Of a stretch of DNA of 64,000 nt, positions 56,991 through 64,000 are shown piece by piece. This stretch comes from Paraburkholderia silviterrae (GTDB lineage: Bacteria; Pseudomonadota; Gammaproteobacteria; Burkholderiales; Burkholderiaceae): positions 1 to 64,000 of the forward strand of contig NZ_SMRP01000003.1 in the NCBI RefSeq assembly GCF_004353915.1, given 5' to 3'. The stretch's first letter is position 1. Each line of letters starts with the position of its first letter. The notes under the pieces are model-generated. The model had not been told where the DNA came from, did no database searches, and saw only the letters and a list, made by a program, of their open reading frames with translations. The translations under genes and the position numbers were made by a program.

Positions 56991-57887
56991 TCACATCCCC
57001 GGCACCATCTCCGGCGGATGCTGCTTGAGCTGCTTCCTGGCCTCACGGAATTCGGGAAAGATCGACTCCACGGTCTGCCAGAACCGCGGACTATGATTCA
57101 TTTCGCGCAAATGCGCGAGCTCATGCGCAACCACATAGTCCACCACCGAAAGCGGAAAATGAATCAACCGCCAGTTGAGCCTGATCCGTCCTTCACTTGA
57201 GCAACTCCCCCATCGCGTCATAGCTGAAGAAAGCGCATAAGACCGAAACGTAACCCCAAGCTTGGCCGCATAAGCCCCAAGCCGCTCCCCAAAAACCCGC
57301 GTAGCCTCCCCCTGAAGCCACCCAGTCACACGATCCTTGATCTGCTGCGCATCCGCATGCAGCGGCAGCGGCAACGCCAGCACGCGCGTCACCTCATCAA
57401 ACGCGAGCACAGAAGCCCCAAGCCTCACACGCAACGGCTTCCCAAGATACGGCAACTGCGCACCATCACCCCATTCCACGCGCGGCAGCGCCCGTTGCTC
57501 AACCCGCGTCTGCCACTCAATCAGCTTCGCAAAGATCCATCTCTGCTTCTCAGCAATCGCCGTTTCAATATCGGCAATCGTCACCCACCGAGGCGCCGTA
57601 ATCGTGAGCCCGGTTCCATCAATAGCAAACCCGATCGATTTGCGCGAAGACCGCTTGAGCCGATACTGGAGCGTGCGCGCCCCTAGTTCGAGCGTGCGCA
57701 GCCGCGTCCCATCAGGCGCAAGCGGCCCTGAGGGCGCCTTGAAAGGCGACTGCGTGTGAGCAGGAGCAGCAAAAAAAGGCAACGAAGGCGAGGGCGTACC
57801 AACCGGCGCCGGCTCCGCAAAGAGCGGCAAATCGAGTTGCCCGTTATCGAGCGCCGCTGAAGGGCGCGGCGGAGTTGACTTCTGCAT
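56991..57887 (-). CDS. YgjP/SprT-like zinc metallopeptidase (DUF45, M48-like)
   Basis: A 298-residue protein with a proline-rich N-terminal 60 residues and a C-terminal YgjP-type domain. The zinc motif HELAHLREMNHS (HExxH plus a downstream histidine) is near residue 258, preceded by the family block RWGSCSSEGRIRLNWRLIHFP near 233. Substrates are unknown. It is the first core gene after the polysaccharide locus and on the opposite strand. Its third positions use more A/C than its neighbours on the minus strand, giving a slightly different texture. Confidence 0.87.
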   Translation of the reverse strand: MQKSTPPRPSAALDNGQLDLPLFAEPAPVGTPSPSLPFFAAPAHTQSPFKAPSGPLAPDGTRLRTLELGARTLQYRLKRSSRKSIGFAIDGTGLTITAPRWVTIADIETAIAEKQRWIFAKLIEWQTRVEQRALPRVEWGDGAQLPYLGKPLRVRLGASVLAFDEVTRVLALPLPLHADAQQIKDRVTGWLQGEATRVFGERLGAYAAKLGVTFRSYALSSAMTRWGSCSSEGRIRLNWRLIHFPLSVVDYVVAHELAHLREMNHSPRFWQTVESIFPEFREARKQLKQHPPEMVPGM

Positions 57888-57946
57888 CGTCAGGCTTGTT
57901 GCGGGATGGCGTGTGTGGCGCGCTCGGCCGGTTTACCGCTGGAGCG

Positions 57947-58708
57947 TCAAATCCTCGCGGCGTCTGCCGTTGCACCGTCCGTTTCGCGATAGGCATCCGG
58001 ATCGATGCGACGCATTTCGGCTTCGATCCACTGCTCCACACGCGTATTCACCTGGTCAGGCGTGAGTCCGGTTGTCTCGATCGGCTTGCCGATCGACACC
58101 GTGACTATACCCGCATACTTCATGAACGAGTTGCGGGGCCAGACGTGTCCCGCGTTGTGTGCGATCGGCACGACGGGTGCGCCTGCGGAAATCGCAAAGC
58201 GCGCGCCGCCGGTCTTGTACTTGCCCTGCTTGCCCACAGGCGTGCGCGTGCCTTCCGGGAACATGATGACCCACGCGCCTTCGGCCATGCGCGCCTTGCC
58301 CTGGCGTGTCACGGAGGCGAACGCGTACTTGCCTTCTTTACGGTCGATGTGAACCATCTTCAGCATGCCCAGCGCCCAGCCGAAAAACGGCACGTACAAC
58401 AGTTCGCGCTTGAACACGTAGCACATCGGCCGTGGCATCAACGCGGGAAACGCGAACGTCTCCCAGGCAGACTGGTGCTTCGAGAGCAGCACGGCCGGTC
58501 CGTTGGGCAGGTTCTCCATGCCCTCGATGCGGTATCGGATGCCGTTGAGCCAGCGCGCGACGACCAGCGTCGAACGGCACCAGCCCACGGCCATCCAGTA
58601 GCGCCGCGCGGCGTTCATGAACGGGAACGCGATGAAGCACGCCATGGCGTAGGGGATCGTGTAGACGATCAGGTAGATGAACAACAGCAGGGAGCGGATG
58701 AAGCGCAT
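57947..58708 (-). CDS. plsC: Lysophospholipid (1-acylglycerol-3-phosphate) acyltransferase
   Basis: A 253-residue inner-membrane acyltransferase that makes phosphatidic acid. Membrane segment at residues about 5-25; motif I appears as SKHQSAWETFAFP (HX4E rather than the usual HX4D) near 74, motif III as FPEGTRTPVG near 150. The HX4E variant is common in this branch. It is followed by the metallopeptidase and preceded by gmhB, 46 bases away. Named from motifs; acyl preference unknown. Confidence 0.88.
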   Translation of the reverse strand: MRFIRSLLLFIYLIVYTIPYAMACFIAFPFMNAARRYWMAVGWCRSTLVVARWLNGIRYRIEGMENLPNGPAVLLSKHQSAWETFAFPALMPRPMCYVFKRELLYVPFFGWALGMLKMVHIDRKEGKYAFASVTRQGKARMAEGAWVIMFPEGTRTPVGKQGKYKTGGARFAISAGAPVVPIAHNAGHVWPRNSFMKYAGIVTVSIGKPIETTGLTPDQVNTRVEQWIEAEMRRIDPDAYRETDGATADAARI

Positions 58709-58754
58709 CGGTTGGACCGTTCGGAGGGCAGGGCTGTAGTGGGCCAGGGCGGTG

Positions 58755-59318
58755 TTAAGCCGACTCGTTCGCGAGAAAGTCGAGCACGAACGCGCGCAGG
58801 TCGGTGTGCACTTTCGTGCCTTCGGGCAGGCCGCCCGCGGCGTGCGTCTTCTCGCCCTTGCCCGTGAGCACGAGGTGCGTGGGAAAGCCGAGCACCGCGC
58901 CGGCTTGCAGGTCGCGCAGCGAATCGCCTACCACGGGCGTTTCCGCAGGATCGATCTCGAAGCGGTCGGCGATCATTTTGAGCATGCCGGGCTTGGGCTT
59001 GCGGCAGTCGCAATGGTCCTGCGCGGTGTGCGGGCAGAAGAACACGGCGTCGATGCGCCCGCCCACCGCGGCGGCCTGGCGCTGCATCTTCGCGTGCATT
59101 TCGTTGAGCGCCGTCGTGTCGAACAGGCCCCGGCCGATGCCGGACTGATTCGTCGCGACGGCGACACGATAGCCCGCCTGGTTCAGGCGAGCGATCGCTT
59201 CGAGGCTGCCCGGCAGCGCGATCCATTCGTCGGCCGACTTGATGAACGCGTCGGAATCGACGTTGATCACGCCGTCGCGGTCGAGGATCACGAGTTTGCG
59301 GCTGGTGCTGGTCGGCAT
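58755..59318 (-). CDS. gmhB: D-glycero-beta-D-manno-heptose 1,7-bisphosphate 7-phosphatase
   Basis: A 187-residue HAD-family phosphatase of the LPS inner-core heptose pathway. The nucleophile motif is LVILDRDGVIN near residue 10, the threonine/serine motif is VATNQSG near 54, and the zinc-binding loop CPHTAQDHCDCRKPKPGM near 97 is specific for GmhB. It lies between glyS and plsC. Start at 59318 (MPTSTSRKLVILDRDG) fits family length. Confidence 0.92.
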   Translation of the reverse strand: MPTSTSRKLVILDRDGVINVDSDAFIKSADEWIALPGSLEAIARLNQAGYRVAVATNQSGIGRGLFDTTALNEMHAKMQRQAAAVGGRIDAVFFCPHTAQDHCDCRKPKPGMLKMIADRFEIDPAETPVVGDSLRDLQAGAVLGFPTHLVLTGKGEKTHAAGGLPEGTKVHTDLRAFVLDFLANESA

Positions 59319-59351
59319 GGCGTCGTCTTCAGTTGAGGGTCACGACGGCCA

Positions 59352-61451
59352 TCATGCGGCGAGGCGCGAGATGTCGGCCACGCTGTTCATCTGGCGATGC
59401 AACGCCTTGAGCAGCGCGAGGCGGTTCGCACGCAGCGCGGGGTCTTCCGCGTTCACCATCACGTCGTTGAAGAACGTGTCGACGGTTTCGCGCAGCGCCG
59501 CGAGCGCCGTGAGCGCGCCCGTGTACTCGCGCGCGGCCAGTTGCGTCTGCACGCGCGGCGCGACCTGTTCGAGCTGCGCGAAGAGCGCCTTTTCCGCGTT
59601 TTCCACGAAGAGGGTGCTCTGCACGCCAGCGTCCTCCACACCCTCGGACTTCTTGAGGATGTTCGAGATGCGCTTGTTGGCCGCCGCGAGCGAGGCCGCT
59701 TCCTCGAGCGCCGCGAATTCGCGCACGGCGTCGAGACGCGCGACGATGTCGTCGAGGCGCGTGGGGTTCAGCGCGAGCACGGCGTCGATTTCCTGCGCCG
59801 CGTAGCCGCGTTCGCGCAGCATGCCGCGCAGGCGGTCCATGCAGAATTCGTAGATGGCTCGCGTCGATTCCGTCACCGCTTCGATGCCGGCAAATTGCGT
59901 GTACGTGGTGCGCAGCAGTTCGACGAGGTCGAGCGGCAGTTGCTTCTCGACCAGGATGCGCAGCACGCCCAGCGCGTGGCGGCGCAGCGCGAACGGGTCT
60001 TTCTCGCCAGTCGGCGCGAGTCCGATGCCCCAGATGCCCACGAGCGTTTCGAGCTTGTCCGCGAGCGCGACGATCGTGCCCGTGACCGTGCCCGGCAGTG
60101 CATCGCCGGAGAAGCGCGGCTGGTAGTGCTCGGTGCACGCGAGCGCCACTTCTTCGGACTCGCCGTCGTGGCGCGCGTAGTAGGTGCCCATCGTGCCTTG
60201 CAGCTCGGGGAACTCGCCCACCATGTCGGTCAGCAGGTCGGCCTTGGCGAGGCGCGCGCCGCGTTCGGCGAGCGCGATATTGGCGCGGCACATCAAGGCA
60301 ATGGCGCCCGCGAGCGCTTCGAGGCGCTCCACGCGCAGCAACTGCGAGCCGAGCTTGTTGTGATAGACCACGTTCGCGAGCAACGGCACGCGCTCGGCGA
60401 GCGGCTTCTTCTTGTCCTGCTCGAAGAAGAACTTGGCGTCCGCGAGACGCGGGCGCACGACGCGCTCGTTGCCTTCCACGATCTCGTCCGGCGTTTCGGT
60501 CTCGATGTTCGAGACGATCAGAAAGCGCGAGCGCAGGCGGCCTGCGTCGTCGGTGAGCGCGAAGTACTTCTGGTTCGTCTGCATCGTGAGGATCAGGCAT
60601 TCCTGCGGCACTTGCAGGAATTCGTCCTCGAACTTGCACGCGTACACGACCGGCCATTCGACAAGCGAGTTCACTTCGTCGAGCAGCGCTTCGGGCATGA
60701 CGACCTTATCGTCGCCGGCCTGTTCGATGAGCTGGTCGCGGATCGAGTCGCGGCGGTCCGCGTAGCTCGCGATCACGCGGCCTTTGTGCTGCAGCGTGTG
60801 CGCGTAGTCGTCGGCGCGCGTGATGGCAACCGGGCCATGCGAGAGGAAGCGGTGGCCGCGCGTGGTGTCGCCGGCGTCGATGCCGAATGCCGTGACGGGC
60901 ACGATCTGGTCGTCGTGCAGGACCGTCAGGCGGTGCACCGGGCGCACGAACTGCACGTTGCTGCCGTCCGGGCGCTGGTACGTCATGACCTTCGGGATCG
61001 GCAGCTTGGCGAGCACTTCGTCGAGCACGGCCTGCAGGCCGTCGGCGAGCGTGGCGCCGGGCGCCGAGTAGCGCAGGAAGAACGCTTCGTTCTTGCCGTC
61101 GCTGGCGCGTTCGAGGTCGCTCACCGGGAAGTCGGGGAAGCCGAGCGCGGCGAGTTTCTTCGCGAGCGGCGCGGTGGGCTGGCCATTGGCGTCGAGCGCG
61201 ACCGAAACGGGCAGCACTTTTTCGCGCACCTGCTTTTCGGGCGCGACGCTGCGCACGTTCTTGATCGTCACGGCGAGACGGCGCGGCGTGGCGAAGCGTT
61301 CGAACGAGAGGTCGCCTTCGATCAGGTCGCGCGCGGCGAGGCGCTGCGCGATGCCTTCGGCGAACGCGTCGCCGAGGCGCGCGAGGGCCTTCGGCGGCAG
61401 TTCCTCGGTCAGCAGTTCGACGAGGAGAGTGGCGTGATGAGCTTGCGTCAT
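59352..61451 (-). CDS. glyS: Glycyl-tRNA synthetase beta subunit
   Basis: A 699-residue subunit of the alpha2-beta2 bacterial GlyRS. N-terminal [24 protein letters not shown] near residue 10, [13 protein letters not shown] near 48, [16 protein letters not shown] near 158 and [39 protein letters not shown] near 392 (given here only in part of the motif) are characteristic; the C-terminal 100 residues form the DALR-type anticodon domain. It is 16 bases downstream of glyQ and works only with it. Confidence 0.96.
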   Translation of the reverse strand: MTQAHHATLLVELLTEELPPKALARLGDAFAEGIAQRLAARDLIEGDLSFERFATPRRLAVTIKNVRSVAPEKQVREKVLPVSVALDANGQPTAPLAKKLAALGFPDFPVSDLERASDGKNEAFFLRYSAPGATLADGLQAVLDEVLAKLPIPKVMTYQRPDGSNVQFVRPVHRLTVLHDDQIVPVTAFGIDAGDTTRGHRFLSHGPVAITRADDYAHTLQHKGRVIASYADRRDSIRDQLIEQAGDDKVVMPEALLDEVNSLVEWPVVYACKFEDEFLQVPQECLILTMQTNQKYFALTDDAGRLRSRFLIVSNIETETPDEIVEGNERVVRPRLADAKFFFEQDKKKPLAERVPLLANVVYHNKLGSQLLRVERLEALAGAIALMCRANIALAERGARLAKADLLTDMVGEFPELQGTMGTYYARHDGESEEVALACTEHYQPRFSGDALPGTVTGTIVALADKLETLVGIWGIGLAPTGEKDPFALRRHALGVLRILVEKQLPLDLVELLRTTYTQFAGIEAVTESTRAIYEFCMDRLRGMLRERGYAAQEIDAVLALNPTRLDDIVARLDAVREFAALEEAASLAAANKRISNILKKSEGVEDAGVQSTLFVENAEKALFAQLEQVAPRVQTQLAAREYTGALTALAALRETVDTFFNDVMVNAEDPALRANRLALLKALHRQMNSVADISRLAA

Positions 61452-61467
61452 TGTTGTAGAGATCCGG

Positions 61468-62475
61468 TCATTCCTCGTCGAACTTGCGTTCGACCTTCAG
61501 CGGCGGCGCCCAGGCGGGCATCGCGGCGTCCTGTTCGTCGGTGGTCAGGCCAGGCACGCCGTGCACCGGATTGCCGAGCATCGGGAAGCCAAGCTTTTCG
61601 CGCGATTCGTAGTACGACTGCGCCACGCTGCGCGAGAGCGCGCGAATGCGGCCGATGTACGCCGCGCGCTCCGTCACGGAGATCGCGCCGCGCGCGTCGA
61701 GCAGGTTGAACGTGTGTCCGGCCTTGAGCACGAGCTCGTAGGCGGGCAGCGCGAGCTGCAGCTCGATCATGCGCTTCGCTTCGCCTTCGTATGCGTTGAA
61801 GAACGTGAACAGCAGGTCGACGTTCGCGTGCTCGAAGTTGTACGTGGATTGCTCGACTTCGTTCTGGTGGTAGACGTCGCCGTAGGTGAGGCGGCGCAGC
61901 TCGGGGCCGTTCGGGCCTTCCTCTTCCCACTCGGTCCAGATGAGGTCGTAGACGTTCTCGACCTTCTGCAGATACATCGCGAGGCGCTCGAGGCCGTAGG
62001 TGATTTCGCCGAGCACCGGCTTGCAGTCGATGCCGCCCACTTGCTGGAAGTAGGTGAACTGCGTGACTTCCATGCCGTTCAACCAGACTTCCCAGCCGAG
62101 GCCCCAGGCGCCGAGCGTGGGGTTCTCCCAGTCGTCTTCGACGAAGCGCACGTCGTTCTGCTTCAGGTCGAAGCCGAGCGCCTCGAGCGAGCCGAGGTAC
62201 AGGTCGAGGATGTTCTCCGGCGCGGGCTTGAGCACCACCTGGTACTGGTAGTAGTGCTGCAGGCGGTTCGGGTTCTCGCCGTAGCGGCCGTCCTTCGGGC
62301 GGCGCGAGGGCTGCACGTAGGCCGCGCGCCACGGCTCGGGGCCGATCGCGCGCAGGAAGGTGTGGACGTGCGAGGTGCCGGCGCCGACTTCCATGTCGAT
62401 CGGCTGGAGCAGCGCGCAGCCCTGCTTGTCCCAGTAAGACTGGAGCGTCAGGATGATTTGCTGAAACGTGAGCAT
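61468..62475 (-). CDS. glyQ: Glycyl-tRNA synthetase alpha subunit
   Basis: A 335-residue catalytic class II subunit. The N-terminal block [18 protein letters not shown] and [19 protein letters not shown] are invariant in GlyQ, as is [20 protein letters not shown]. The C-terminal about 35 residues extend beyond the E. coli protein. It forms an operon with glyS. The start at 62475 is the only sensible one; the 290-bp gap upstream to lnt should contain the promoter. Confidence 0.96.
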   Translation of the reverse strand: MLTFQQIILTLQSYWDKQGCALLQPIDMEVGAGTSHVHTFLRAIGPEPWRAAYVQPSRRPKDGRYGENPNRLQHYYQYQVVLKPAPENILDLYLGSLEALGFDLKQNDVRFVEDDWENPTLGAWGLGWEVWLNGMEVTQFTYFQQVGGIDCKPVLGEITYGLERLAMYLQKVENVYDLIWTEWEEEGPNGPELRRLTYGDVYHQNEVEQSTYNFEHANVDLLFTFFNAYEGEAKRMIELQLALPAYELVLKAGHTFNLLDARGAISVTERAAYIGRIRALSRSVAQSYYESREKLGFPMLGNPVHGVPGLTTDEQDAAMPAWAPPLKVERKFDEE

Positions 62476-62724
62476 GTGTGCCTGCAGTGTCTTTTAGGGC
62501 GAAAGGCGTGGGCTGCGGCGGCAAGGACGGCCAGGCGCTGCGTTCGGCGCGTGGCGGCGTCCCTTGCGTGCTGCGGTCCCGGCCCCCCGTCAGGAGGGGC
62601 GGCCCGGTGCTAAAACGTTGAATTTTACCGGATTGGCGGGGCGTTGAGACCGCGGCGGGGTTCCGGGGGGATTTCGCTGTTGATGCCGCGCCGCAACGGC
62701 ATCGATTGCCGGTGCGGTAACGAA

Positions 62725-62756
62725 GAAGCGGCAGCCGCGCGAGGCACTGCCGCTTC
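62725..62756 (-). terminator. 10-bp stem hairpin downstream of lnt
   Basis: GAAGCGGCAG (62725-62734) and CTGCCGCTTC (62747-62756) are perfect complements around a 12-base loop, nine bases past the lnt stop. On the minus strand it is followed by TTCGTTACC, only weakly T-rich. A terminator for lnt is likely but Rho-independence is not certain. Confidence 0.5.
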
Positions 62757-62764
62757 ACACGTCA

Positions 62765-64000
62765 TCACGCCTTCTTGCGCCCCAGCCGTGCCGGCCCGAA
62801 CGCGAAGCCGAGCGCCAGCAACAGCGGCGACACGGCGATCACGATGTCGTTGCCGCTTCTCACGTAGGGCGTGAAGCCTTGCGTGCCTTCCACGCGCACG
62901 TCGAGCGAGCCCACGGTGAAGGCGGGCAGGCGCGCGATCACGTTGCCGTGCGCGTCGATGGCGGCGGTGGCGCCCGTATTGGTCGCGCGCAGCATCGGCC
63001 GGCCGGTTTCGAGCGAGCGCATGCGCGCGATCTGCAGATGCTGGTCGAGCGCGATGGTGTCGCCGAACCAGGCGAGGTTCGTCGAGTTGATGAGGATGCC
63101 CGGCGAGGTCGGGCTCTCGCGCACGGTGCGCGCGATTTCCTCGCCGAAGATGTCCTCGTAGCAGATATCGACGGCCACCGGCTGGTTGTGCACGAGGAAC
63201 GGCGGCTGCACGGGGGCGCCGCGCGCGAAGTCGCCAAGCGGGATGTTCATGAGATTCACGAACCAGCGGAAGCCCCACGGCACGAATTCGCCAAAGGGCA
63301 CGAGGTGGTGCTTGTCGTAGCGGTACAGGCCGTTCTGCCCGGGCGTGATGCCGAACAGGCTGTTGGTGTAGTCGACCACGCGCCCGTCGGGCGTGACCGT
63401 GCCGCCCACGGCGCCGAACAGGATCGAGGTGCCGGTGCCGTCGGCGAAGGCGCGGACATCGCGGCCGAACTTCTCGGGGATTTCCTGCATGAGCACGGGA
63501 ATCGCGGTCTCGGGCGTGACGACGAGGTCGGCGGGCTTTTCGGTGATGAGCTTCTGGAATTCGGCGAGCGAGTCCGTGAGGCCGGATTCGGAGAACTTCA
63601 TGTCCTGCTTCACGTTGCCTTGCAGGAGGCGCACGTTCAGGGGCGTGTTTTCGGGGTGCGTCCAGTTGACGAGCGGCAACAGCAAGCCCGCGGCGATCAC
63701 GGCCACGGTGGCCACGGTGGCGATGGCGGCCGTGGCGATGCCGCGGCGTTGCGTGCCGCCGGCGGAAGGCGCGAGCGCATCCGGGCGCGCTCGGCGCACG
63801 TGTACGAGCGCCTGCACGGCCAGCGCCGCGACGAGCGCGAGCACCCAGCCCACGCCATAGACACCGACGATCGGCGCAAATCCGGAGAGCGGCCCGTCCA
63901 CCTGCGCGTAGCCGCTGGAAAGCCACGGGAAGCCGGTGAAGACATAGCCGCGCGCCCATTCGCCGAGCGCCCAGGCGCTCGCGAATGCGAAGGCGCCGTG
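62765..64000 (-). CDS. lnt: Apolipoprotein N-acyltransferase, C-terminal part, cut by window edge
   Basis: The frame runs off the window end, so the N-terminal membrane segments are missing. The visible part starts in a membrane-associated region (FTGFPWLSSGYAQ is typical of Lnt) and continues into the nitrilase domain. The triad is visible: glutamate in VVTPETAIPVL, a lysine in the RYDKHHLVPFGEF segment and the nucleophilic cysteine in VDICYEDIFGEEIAR. A C-terminal membrane segment follows near the stop. Lnt adds the third acyl chain to lipoproteins such as the Wza encoded in this window. Confidence 0.93.
   Translation of the reverse strand, partial: HGAFAFASAWALGEWARGYVFTGFPWLSSGYAQVDGPLSGFAPIVGVYGVGWVLALVAALAVQALVHVRRARPDALAPSAGGTQRRGIATAAIATVATVAVIAAGLLLPLVNWTHPENTPLNVRLLQGNVKQDMKFSESGLTDSLAEFQKLITEKPADLVVTPETAIPVLMQEIPEKFGRDVRAFADGTGTSILFGAVGGTVTPDGRVVDYTNSLFGITPGQNGLYRYDKHHLVPFGEFVPWGFRWFVNLMNIPLGDFARGAPVQPPFLVHNQPVAVDICYEDIFGEEIARTVRESPTSPGILINSTNLAWFGDTIALDQHLQIARMRSLETGRPMLRATNTGATAAIDAHGNVIARLPAFTVGSLDVRVEGTQGFTPYVRSGNDIVIAVSPLLLALGFAFGPARLGRKKA

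Noticed and set aside
62476-62764. Small frames in the glyQ-lnt gap
   Set aside because: They have no start signals or recognisable sequence; the gap is better read as the glyQ promoter region plus the lnt terminator.

Overview
The window reads as a chromosomal segment of a GC-rich betaproteobacterium of the Burkholderia/Paraburkholderia type. The evidence is the dense, strongly GC3-biased coding, the DUF3683 FAD/Fe-S dehydrogenase fusion, the ubiE-Tim44-ubiJ-ubiB order, the amgK-murU pair divergent from lptD-surA-pdxA-ksgA, and the glyQ-glyS-gmhB-plsC run. Species cannot be fixed from the sequence alone. No rRNA, tRNA, CRISPR array, prophage or complete insertion sequence was seen.

Layout. 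0-14 kb: 5' part of ilvA (minus), then a long plus-strand run: giant FAD/Fe-S dehydrogenase, HIT protein, DUF971 protein, ubiE, a Tim44-like protein, ubiJ, ubiB, a TPMT-like methyltransferase, an FmdB zinc ribbon, a DUF502 membrane protein and aspS, closed by a canonical terminator. 14-23.7 kb: nudB overlapping a cardiolipin-synthase-like gene, then a TetR regulator with a palindromic candidate operator and a fatty-acid beta-oxidation set (acyl-CoA dehydrogenase, HAD/hydratase fusion, thiolase, enoyl-CoA hydratase) resembling fadNAE logic. 23.7-25.4 kb: fdhD and, divergently, a nitrate-reductase-associated protein. 25.5-29.3 kb: a 1260-residue PAS/PAS/LOV-like-PAS/GGDEF/EAL protein with nine 15-residue tandem repeats in its predicted periplasmic part. 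29.4-41.7 kb: a thioesterase, an Atm1-type ABC exporter, the amgK-murU peptidoglycan-recycling pair, the envelope/housekeeping run lptD-surA-pdxA-ksgA, a ketopantoate reductase and gloA.

41.7-56.8 kb is the accessory part: a compact Wzy-dependent exopolysaccharide locus (initiating phosphoglycosyltransferase, wza, wzb, wzc, wecB, wecC, a heparinase-I-like polysaccharide lyase, a WecG/TagA-family transferase, wzx, two glycosyltransferases, wzy). WecB and WecC should make UDP-ManNAcA and the WecG-family enzyme is the natural candidate to add it. The lyase family cleaves uronate-containing chains, so the locus may encode both synthesis and trimming of a ManNAcA polymer. From about 50.2 kb the genes become clearly AT-richer, as is common for horizontally exchanged serotype-type modules. 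The locus sits between housekeeping genes on both sides.

56.9-64 kb (minus strand) returns to GC-rich core genes: a YgjP-type metalloprotease, plsC, gmhB, glyS, glyQ and the 3' part of lnt, which runs off the window.

The most rewarding places for a second look are the ManNAcA polysaccharide locus with its internal lyase, the repeat-bearing LOV-like GGDEF/EAL protein, and several short phased repeats in intergenic regions.
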